NCBI GenBank assembly: GCA_019090765.1
Contig: JAHRVJ010000101.1
Span: 1-5,732, forward strand
Direction: 5' to 3'
DNA from: Ilumatobacteraceae bacterium
Lineage (GTDB): Bacteria; Actinomycetota; Acidimicrobiia; Acidimicrobiales; Ilumatobacteraceae
Length of the DNA stretch: 5,732 nucleotides
Shown here one piece after another: positions 1 through 5,255 of the stretch (position 1 is the first letter of the stretch; each line of letters opens with the position of its first letter). The notes beneath the pieces are model-generated. The model ran no database searches and had not been told where the DNA came from. It was given only the letters and a program-made list of their open reading frames with translations. The position numbers and the translations under genes were made by a program.

Positions 1-84
1 ATCGAGGTCGCGGATGGTTTTCTTCAGTGCCATCACTTCAGGCCCCAGCGTCATCTTCGGTCGGAGCCAATCGGGCTTCCGCGT
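1..84 (-). other. lipA: N-terminal segment of the LipA (lipoyl synthase) domain inside the lipB reading frame
   Basis: Residues 269-296 of the fused frame read as the conserved LipA N-terminal element: Lys-Pro-x-Trp-Leu/Ile-Arg, then Gly-Pro-Glu, then a Leu-Lys-rich helix. In separate LipA proteins this element comes shortly before the auxiliary-cluster cysteines (the TVCEEAxCPN region). LipA is a radical-SAM enzyme that inserts sulfur at C6 and C8 of protein-bound octanoate. The cysteines of both iron-sulfur clusters would lie beyond the left edge, so catalytic competence cannot be judged here. The assignment rests on about 28 residues plus the lipB neighbourhood. Confidence 0.8.
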
Positions 85-888
85 CTCGATCGACAACCCG
101 TCAACTACTCCTGCAGCCTCAAGGCGGCTAGCCGCACGAGCCGATACTGAACGGATCTGCGAGCCAGGGCCTTCACCCCGCGAGAATGCCGATAAGTCTC
201 GCCCATCTGCAGAGTGTTTCCGAGCAACGTCCTGCCGCTCGATGGAGCCTCCCGCCCATCGGGCCGCGGCGAGATCGGCGATGAGATCGGCAACGTCGCT
301 AACCGACACATCGACGCCTTCCTCTGCGAGCGAGGTAACGGGCCGGTCACCGATACCGCACGGCACAATGTGCTCGCGCATGTACATCATGTCGGTTGTG
401 ACGTTAAGCCCGAAGCCGTGCATGGTTCGGCCGCGGCCGAGACGAACGCCGATAGCGCAAATCTTGCGTGGCTCGACGCCAGCCTGATCTACATCGAGCC
501 ACACACCTGCAAGGCCATCAAGCTTGCCGGCGTTGGGCAGCCCGAGCGCGGCCAGTGCATCAATTACGAGGTCTTCGACAGCAGCAACATGGGCGGCCGC
601 GCCAACATGGTTGTCGATGTTGAGGATCGGGTAACCAACCAGTTGCCCGGGGCCGTGATAGGTGATGTCTCCCCCGCGTTTGACGGGGATCAGATCCGCT
701 CCGACCGTTGCCGGCTCACAACGAAGGTTGGCGGCCAGGTCGGCACGTGCCCCATGAGTGAAGACGTGGGGATGTTCAAGCAGCAGTAGATGCTGACCGT
801 GGCCGTGTTCGAACAACGCCGTCTGGACCGCCAGCGCCTCAAGGTACGGCACGGTGCCGAGCCAACGAACGCGCAGGGGATCGTTCAT
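1..888 (-). CDS. lipB: LipB octanoyltransferase fused in frame to the start of LipA lipoyl synthase (3' end cut by window edge)
   Basis: This frame is open from an ATG at 888 to the window edge: 296 codons with no stop. Residues 1 to about 215 are a complete lipoyl(octanoyl) transferase, which moves octanoate from acyl carrier protein to the lipoyl lysine of E2 proteins in the cytoplasm. Visible family signatures are RGGDITYHGPGQL at 71-83, KLDGLAGVW at 122-130, RKICAIG at 141-147 with the conserved Lys142, HGFGLNV at 157-163, and PCGI at 176-179 with the catalytic-type Cys177. E. coli LipB is 213 residues, so the domain is full length. Residues 216-268 are a hydrophilic Ala/Ser/Arg-rich linker. 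From about 269 the sequence (KPDWLRPKMTLGPE, then MALKKTIRDLD) matches the segment of LipA just before its first cysteine motif. The start lies 16 nt after the E2 stop and has no strong ribosome binding site. An internal TTG (94-96) with GGAG 11 nt upstream could also give separate LipA. LipB identity is near certain; the fusion is well supported but LipA is only partly seen. Confidence 0.93.
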   Translation of the reverse strand, partial: MNDPLRVRWLGTVPYLEALAVQTALFEHGHGQHLLLLEHPHVFTHGARADLAANLRCEPATVGADLIPVKRGGDITYHGPGQLVGYPILNIDNHVGAAAHVAAVEDLVIDALAALGLPNAGKLDGLAGVWLDVDQAGVEPRKICAIGVRLGRGRTMHGFGLNVTTDMMYMREHIVPCGIGDRPVTSLAEEGVDVSVSDVADLIADLAAARWAGGSIERQDVARKHSADGRDLSAFSRGEGPGSQIRSVSARAASRLEAAGVVDGLSIETRKPDWLRPKMTLGPEVMALKKTIRDLD

Positions 889-904
889 TGCGGCCGAACT
901 CAGT

Positions 905-2272
905 TCAGAGTTCGGTAGACCAATCCTTGGTTTCGAGGATCTCCTTGACCCGCTTTAGGAAGCGCGCCGCGTAGGCGCCATCAAAGGCGCGGTGATCCCA
1001 GGCCATCGCGAGGTTCCCGACCGGGTGGATGGCGATCGCCTCTCCCCCATCGGAGCCGACAGTTACGACCGGTTTACGGACAATCGCATCGGTCGAGATG
1101 ATCGCAACCTGAGGCTGATTGATGATCGGCATGGTCAACACGGATCCGGCGGAACCGTTATTGGTGATGGTGAAAGTGCCGCCAGAGATTTCGTCAGGGG
1201 TCAGCTTGCGCTCGCGAGCGCGATTGGCGAGGTCGGAGATCTCGGTCGCCACCGCCGACAGGCGTTTGGTCTCAGCGTCACGCACAACAGGGGCCAGCAG
1301 CCCCTGATAGTCGAGGTCGACAGCGATGCCGAGGTCGATGAAGTTGTGCACGATCAGATCGTTTTCGCCAACGCTGGCATTGAGGTGGGGGAACTCGCCG
1401 AGACCGTCGATGATCGCCCGAGCAATGAACGGGAGGTAGGTGAGACTAAACCCCTGCGTGGCCTTCCACTCAGCTTTCTCCGTTGAGCGCACGAGGTCGA
1501 CGTTGGCGAAGTCAACCTCGACCACGCTAAAGGCGTGCGGGCTGGTGGCCTTGCTCATCACCATGTGGTCGCCCGTGAGGCGACGAATCTTGGACAACGG
1601 GATGGGGGTGTCGCGCTGGCCCGGAGGCGCGCTAGGCACGACTGGTGGGGGCGCAACGGCGGGAGAGTTTGCCGACACTGGGGCAGCTGGCGGGGTGGAA
1701 AGCGGCGCTGTGTTGAGCTTCGTTGCTTCGGTAGCGTCGATGTGGTTCAGCACGTCGTCGCGCGTGATCCGGCCTCCGAGGCCGGTACCAGAGATCGCGT
1801 TGGTGTCGAGACCATGTTCGTTGACCAGTCGACGAACAACGGGTGACAGCAGCCGAGTGTCTCCGGCCGCAGCACTTGCCACCGCGGGAGTGGCTGCTGG
1901 TGCCACAGGGCTGGGCGCCGATTCAGCAGCCGACGGCGGGACCGGCGCTGGTGCTGGTGCTGGTGCTGGTGGTGCAGCGGGGGCTGGGGCAGCGGGCTCA
2001 GGGTCGGCTGCTGCTGGCTCAGGCGAGTCCGCTCCGTCGACGGCGCCGACTACCGCGACCACGGTCCCGACATCGACGGTGTCGCCTTCTTCGACGCGAA
2101 TCTCCTGAAGCACGCCGGCGATCGGTGCTGGCACCTCGGTGTCGACCTTGTCGGTCGACACTTCAAACAACGGCTCGTCGAGCGCTACTGCATCCCCGAC
2201 GTTCTTAAACCACTGCGTGATGGTTCCCTCGGTGACGGTTTCACCAAGTTGGGGGAGTTCGACATCTGCCAT
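905..2272 (-). CDS. sucB: 2-oxoacid dehydrogenase complex E2, dihydrolipoamide acyltransferase (SucB/DlaT type)
   Basis: This 455-residue protein is the core E2 subunit of a 2-oxoacid dehydrogenase complex. It accepts the acyl group from E1 on a lipoyl arm and transfers it to CoA. Domains in order: one lipoyl domain at 1-76 with the lipoylated lysine at Lys42 in the STDKVDTE motif; an Ala/Pro-rich flexible linker at about 82-135; a peripheral-subunit-binding domain at about 140-178 (SPVVRRLVNEHGLD, then GTGLGGRITRDDV); a second Pro/Ala linker to about 218; and a catalytic domain from about 220 to the end with the DHRAFDG active-site motif (His427, Asp431). The ATG at 2272 is preceded by AAGGA with a 9-nt gap. 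It lies 58 nt after lpd and 16 nt before lipB. Characterised actinobacterial homologues such as M. tuberculosis DlaT have two lipoyl domains, while this one has one. The substrate (pyruvate, 2-oxoglutarate or branched-chain oxoacids) cannot be settled because no E1 gene is in view; the symbol follows the usual actinobacterial annotation. Confidence 0.96.
   Translation of the reverse strand: MADVELPQLGETVTEGTITQWFKNVGDAVALDEPLFEVSTDKVDTEVPAPIAGVLQEIRVEEGDTVDVGTVVAVVGAVDGADSPEPAAADPEPAAPAPAAPPAPAPAPAPVPPSAAESAPSPVAPAATPAVASAAAGDTRLLSPVVRRLVNEHGLDTNAISGTGLGGRITRDDVLNHIDATEATKLNTAPLSTPPAAPVSANSPAVAPPPVVPSAPPGQRDTPIPLSKIRRLTGDHMVMSKATSPHAFSVVEVDFANVDLVRSTEKAEWKATQGFSLTYLPFIARAIIDGLGEFPHLNASVGENDLIVHNFIDLGIAVDLDYQGLLAPVVRDAETKRLSAVATEISDLANRARERKLTPDEISGGTFTITNNGSAGSVLTMPIINQPQVAIISTDAIVRKPVVTVGSDGGEAIAIHPVGNLAMAWDHRAFDGAYAARFLKRVKEILETKDWSTEL
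1947..1970. repeat. Perfect tandem hexamer, four copies of GCTGGT, within the E2 linker
   Basis: Four head-to-tail copies of GCTGGT (plus strand) fall in the first Pro/Ala linker of the E2 gene. On the coding strand they read as alternating Pro and Ala codons, around residues 102-109. The six-base unit keeps the frame, so copy-number change would only lengthen or shorten the swinging-arm linker by two residues per unit. Confidence 0.85.
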
Positions 2273-2281
2273 GTTGATAGA

Positions 2282-2286
2282 TCCTT
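2282..2286 (-). promoter_or_regulatory. Ribosome binding site of the E2 gene
   Basis: AAGGA on the coding strand sits 9 nt before the ATG at 2272. It is the clearest Shine-Dalgarno-like site in the window and fixes the E2 start. Confidence 0.7.
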
Positions 2287-2304
2287 GCGTGTGATCGAGT
2301 GGTG

Positions 2305-2330
2305 CCAGTTGATCGCGTCTGGTGAACTGG
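2305..2330. other. Short inverted repeat directly after the lpd stop codon
   Basis: CCAGTT (2305-2310) and AACTGG (2325-2330) form 6-bp arms around a 14-nt spacer, beginning at the base after the lpd stop. There is no run of T after it on the coding strand, so it is not a good intrinsic terminator. It might mark a weak hairpin between lpd and the E2 gene, but a repeat of this size can occur by chance. Confidence 0.25.
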
Positions 2331-3734
2331 TCAGCCGCTAAAGCTACGACCGGTTAGGGACAGCGCGGTCTCGCCGAACAATTCGGTGAGGCTCGGGTGC
2401 GGTTGGATGAATTCGGCGACTTCGTCAACGGTGGCTTCCCAGTTAACCGCGAGGTAGCCACCGCTCAGTTGTTCAGTGACCCAGGGGCCAACCATGTGAA
2501 CGCCAAGTATCTGGCCGGCAGTGCCGTCAGCGTTTTTCTTGGCAATGATCTTCACGATCCCCTCGGTGGTTCCCAAAATCATCGCTCGACTATTGAACTT
2601 GAACGAATGCTTGGCGACGACAACGTCAATGCCTGCCTCCTTGGCCTGCGCCTCGCTGGGACCAGCCCACGCCACTTCCGGGTCGCAGTAGATCGCCCAC
2701 GGAACACGGTCGTAGTTCACCGGCATCGGTGACTCACCAAGCACATGCTTGACAACCAAGATCGCTTCGGCGTAGCCGACATGAGCAAGTTGCGGTGTAG
2801 CAATGAGGTCACCGATTGCATAGACCCCCGGCTCGTTCGTCTGGCAGTATTCATCGACTACTGCAAACCCTCGCTCGTCGACGACTACGCCAGTGCCCTC
2901 CAGGCCGAGTTGGTCGGCGAACGGGCGACGACCCACCGACACCACAACGACATCTACCTCGACAGACTCGGCGTCACCGAAATCCACGGTGGTGCCGCCA
3001 TTGCCGTTGGGAGTGTGGCCGTTGACCATCACCCCGGTCTTGATGGCGATCTTCTTCCTTTTGAACGACTTCTGGACAACCTTGGCGACATCTGCATCGA
3101 GGCCAGGGAGAATCTTGGGAAGCCCCTCGAGAATCGTTACTTCACTCCCCAAGTCGGCAAACGTTGAGGCAAACTCGCAGCCGATCGCGCCACCGCCGAT
3201 GACTGCCACTCGTTGCGGGACGTAGTCGAGGTCGAGCACCTCGTCGCTGGTCATGATTGGGCCACCGCGCTCGAATCCGGGGATCAGCCGCGGCACAGAA
3301 CCAGACGCGAGCACAACTGCTCCGCCCACAATGTCGGTGGTCGAGCCATCGGCCAGAGCGACAGTGACTGTACGGTTTGCCCCTAGCGAACCGACCCCAC
3401 TGAACACCTCGACCTTGCGGTTCTTACACATTGCCGCGATGCCGCCTACAAGGCGGGTGACAATGCTCTGCTTGCGTTCTTGGGTACGAGCAAAATCAAT
3501 CGTGGGGCTGCCGCCGGGATCAATTCCGAAATCTGCCGCGTGATCGACATGGCGCTTAACCGCAGCCGTCTCGAGAAACGCCTTCGCGGGGATGCACCCG
3601 CGATTAAGGCAGGTGCCGCCGAGCGCGTCCTTCTCGACCAGCGCAACCTTCATTCCGGCAGAGGCGCCATACAACGCAGCTGAATAGCCCCCTGGCCCGC
3701 CACCAATCACAACTAGGTCAAATTGCTCGCTCAT
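2331..3734 (-). CDS. lpd: Dihydrolipoamide dehydrogenase (E3)
   Basis: This 467-residue flavoprotein is full length for E3. It reoxidises the dihydrolipoyl arm of E2 and passes electrons through FAD to NAD+. In order: FAD-binding GGGPGG at 11-16; the redox-active disulfide in GGTCLNRGCIPAK (Cys42, Cys47); the NAD-binding Rossmann motif IGGGAIG at 179-185; the second FAD motif GVYAIGD at 303-309; and a C-terminal dimerisation domain ending in the HPSLTE active-site motif (His446, Glu451). This motif set separates it from related mercuric and glutathione reductases, as does the adjacent E2 gene. The ATG at 3734 is secure because an in-frame TAA lies at 3741-3743. No Shine-Dalgarno sequence is visible before it. 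It follows the upstream small gene by 36 nt and precedes the E2 gene by 58 nt, consistent with one transcript. Confidence 0.97.
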   Translation of the reverse strand: MSEQFDLVVIGGGPGGYSAALYGASAGMKVALVEKDALGGTCLNRGCIPAKAFLETAAVKRHVDHAADFGIDPGGSPTIDFARTQERKQSIVTRLVGGIAAMCKNRKVEVFSGVGSLGANRTVTVALADGSTTDIVGGAVVLASGSVPRLIPGFERGGPIMTSDEVLDLDYVPQRVAVIGGGAIGCEFASTFADLGSEVTILEGLPKILPGLDADVAKVVQKSFKRKKIAIKTGVMVNGHTPNGNGGTTVDFGDAESVEVDVVVVSVGRRPFADQLGLEGTGVVVDERGFAVVDEYCQTNEPGVYAIGDLIATPQLAHVGYAEAILVVKHVLGESPMPVNYDRVPWAIYCDPEVAWAGPSEAQAKEAGIDVVVAKHSFKFNSRAMILGTTEGIVKIIAKKNADGTAGQILGVHMVGPWVTEQLSGGYLAVNWEATVDEVAEFIQPHPSLTELFGETALSLTGRSFSG

Positions 3735-3770
3735 CAGTGTTTACGGTAGCGGCCGATTTCGATCGTTGAG

Positions 3771-4202
3771 TCACCGCTCGGGCAGGACCCAATTGCGCTG
3801 CTGATCGCCACGCCGCATCACTAGCACCCGACTAGAAGTCTCGACCGCACTGATATCGAAGTCGAGACGGCATTGTTGCGAACTCACGGTGATCTCGCTG
3901 CATCGTCCATCAGCGGGTGCAGCCACCGGCGGCAGCCGGCGGTCGCCAGTGACCAGCCAGAAGTTGTCAATCCCGTCGGCGTCGTCGACACCCTCAATTT
4001 CGATTTCAATTCCGAGTAACGCGACGGAGTTGGTGACCTCGAGAACGGTGACGGTGACATCGCCGATACCAGTGGACTCACCGAGTTCAAGTGGCTGCAC
4101 GGTCGAGCTCTCGTTCGACAGCTGTAGGAGGAAGATGCCTCCGGCCATCAAGATGGCGAATGCCATCGCCACTGAAAGCAACAGCAAGGTTCTGGTCTTC
4201 AT
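3771..4202 (-). CDS. Small membrane-anchored or secreted protein of unknown function
   Basis: I do not recognise this 143-residue protein. It starts MKTRT and has a strongly hydrophobic stretch at about 6-28, with two basic residues before it, typical of a signal anchor or uncleaved signal peptide; no lipobox cysteine is seen. The remaining ~115 residues are rich in beta-forming segments (VTVTVLEV at 49-56, IEIEIEG at 65-71) and contain two cysteines, Cys101 and Cys111, that could pair outside the membrane. The pattern loosely resembles small extracytoplasmic immunoglobulin-like domains such as DUF4352, which is only a guess. The ATG at 4202 is supported by an in-frame TAG at 4213-4215. It sits between the hydrolase (78 nt) and lpd (36 nt) on the same strand. 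Nothing in it suggests a role in lipoate metabolism. The open frame, codon use and plausible topology make it a likely real gene. Confidence 0.8.
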   Translation of the reverse strand: MKTRTLLLLSVAMAFAILMAGGIFLLQLSNESSTVQPLELGESTGIGDVTVTVLEVTNSVALLGIEIEIEGVDDADGIDNFWLVTGDRRLPPVAAPADGRCSEITVSSQQCRLDFDISAVETSSRVLVMRRGDQQRNWVLPER

Positions 4203-4226
4203 CGGCCGTTGAGGCTATATCGACAC

Positions 4227-4238
4227 CGTTTCGAAACG
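4227..4238. other. 12-bp perfect palindrome upstream of the small membrane protein gene
   Basis: CGTTTCGAAACG is fully self-complementary and is centred about 30 nt before the ATG at 4202, in the 78-nt gap after the hydrolase. The position would suit an operator for the downstream genes, but I see no convincing -35/-10 pair beside it. About one such palindrome is expected by chance in a window of this size. Confidence 0.3.
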
Positions 4239-4244
4239 CCTTGG

Positions 4245-4266
4245 TCACGTGGCAAATCTGACGTGA
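4245..4266. other. Inverted repeat in the hydrolase to small-protein gap
   Basis: TCACGT (4245-4250) and ACGTGA (4261-4266) are 6-bp arms around a 10-nt spacer, 14 nt beyond the hydrolase stop. It lacks a T run, so it is a poor intrinsic terminator. It could be a two-half-site operator, but this is speculative. Confidence 0.25.
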
Positions 4267-4280
4267 GGAGACTCTTGACG

Positions 4281-5225
4281 TCAGCGGGCTAGCCAGGTTT
4301 CGAGCAGCGCAGCGAGTTCGACGGGACGATCGCCTTGCACGCTGTGGCCTGCCCCATCAACTAGGTGCACTTCTAGGTCCGGTTGGCGGCGACACGCCTC
4401 GGCAACGTCTTCGTCGTCGACTACGGGCGACAGCGAACCGCGCACCAGCATCAGCGGGCAGGTGACACTTGAGAAATCATCCCAGAGCTGACCCGAAGCG
4501 TCATTGACCGCGCCTGCGCTGCCTGGGGACTCTCCGGCCTGTTCGGCGCGGGCGTGGCTGCCTCGGTCGTAGCGCCACTGCCATGACCCGTCGGCCAGCT
4601 GGTGAGCGTTATGCAAGATGCCGCGCCGCATCGACGACTCTGACCGAGTCGGATTGAACTCCATCGTGCGCGCCAGTAAGTCGTCGAAGGCAGCAAAAGA
4701 CTGGGGGCCATCAACAAAGTCGATGATCGCCTTCGCCTTGTCAGCATTAACACCTGGCGTGATATCAACCATCACGAGCGAACGAACAAGGTCGGCATGA
4801 CGCGCCGCCAGTTCCATCGAGGTGAGTCCGCCAAGCGACATGCCAACCACGGCTAACGCATCAGGAGCGTGCTTAGCAATAACCTCGGCGAGGTCGTCGG
4901 CCATACTCAGCGGGCTGTACGCCCCGTCTTCTCGCCAGCCGGAATGGCCATGGCCTGGCAGATCGATCGCTAAGGCAGGCCGGCCGAGTGCCAGTGCCAC
5001 AGTGTCCCAAGTGTGAGCGTTCTGTGCTCCACCGTGTACGAAAACCAGCTCGGGTGAGCCTGCTTCCCACTGCAGCGCGCTTACCTCGCGGCTTGGGCTA
5101 CTCGCGGGCGTACTGCCTTGCAACGTGGTCGCAAACCGTTCTACCGGTGGCAGGTGGCTGACCTGCAAGTCGAACTCCTCGATGTTCTCGTGGAACAGAG
5201 CGAACTCGTTGTATTCAGTCGGCAT
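4281..5225 (-). CDS. Alpha/beta-fold hydrolase
   Basis: This protein of 314 residues has an N-terminal extension of about 50 residues followed by a typical alpha/beta hydrolase domain. Seen in order: the oxyanion-hole element VFVHGG at 61-66; LAIDLPGHGHS at 85-95; the nucleophile elbow VGMSLGG at 127-133 with Ser130; a cap-like region at about 165-245; and GAGHSVQGDRP at 291-301 with the catalytic-type His294. The acid is less clear: the strand-7 segment LVRGSLSPVVDDED offers Asp270-Asp273, and Asp154 after strand 6 is another candidate. The family covers esterases, lipases, peroxidases and C-C hydrolases, so the substrate cannot be named. No signal peptide is visible, so it is probably cytoplasmic. 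I chose the ATG at 5225 because AGG lies 9 nt before it; a TTG at 5234 would add three residues but would touch that AGG. It follows the transpeptidase gene by 30 nt. Confidence 0.9.
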   Translation of the reverse strand: MPTEYNEFALFHENIEEFDLQVSHLPPVERFATTLQGSTPASSPSREVSALQWEAGSPELVFVHGGAQNAHTWDTVALALGRPALAIDLPGHGHSGWREDGAYSPLSMADDLAEVIAKHAPDALAVVGMSLGGLTSMELAARHADLVRSLVMVDITPGVNADKAKAIIDFVDGPQSFAAFDDLLARTMEFNPTRSESSMRRGILHNAHQLADGSWQWRYDRGSHARAEQAGESPGSAGAVNDASGQLWDDFSSVTCPLMLVRGSLSPVVDDEDVAEACRRQPDLEVHLVDGAGHSVQGDRPVELAALLETWLAR

Positions 5226-5234
5226 TGCCGACAA

Positions 5235-5237
5235 CCT
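5235..5237 (-). promoter_or_regulatory. Weak ribosome binding site that favours the ATG start of the hydrolase
   Basis: AGG on the coding strand lies 9 nt before the ATG at 5225. It directly abuts the alternative TTG at 5234 and could not serve that codon, so it argues for the shorter protein. Only three bases match. Confidence 0.4.
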
Positions 5238-5255
5238 AGTTAAGCGGTCGGCCCG

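Noticed and set aside
1..243. Sequencing frameshift or missed stop as the explanation for the LipB-LipA continuity
   Set aside because: The linker needs no frame change: LipB and LipA segments are in the same frame through about 53 codons with no stop. No alternative frame offers a better LipB end. A substitution error removing one stop cannot be excluded without reads.
14..789. Overlapping plus-strand open frames (14-487 and 214-789) and a minus-strand frame (105-368) across lipB
   Set aside because: They lie over the LipB/linker coding frame, whose translation shows clear family motifs. Their own translations show no recognisable domain and are shadow frames of GC-rich DNA.
992..2208. Plus-strand open frames across the E2 gene, including a 222-residue Ala/Gly/Thr-rich one
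   Set aside because: They are antisense to the fully assigned E2 gene. Their low-complexity composition is the reverse complement of the Pro/Ala linker.
4203..4280. A sigma-70-type promoter before the small membrane protein gene
   Set aside because: TATAGC near 4215-4220 and TTGCCA further upstream were considered, but the spacing is about 30 nt, far from the usual 16-18 nt.
5227..5252. GCCGAC/GTCGGC inverted repeat between the transpeptidase and hydrolase genes, considered as a terminator
   Set aside because: The arms are only 6 bp with a 14-nt loop, there is no T run, and it overlaps the hydrolase ribosome binding region. It is compatible with chance.
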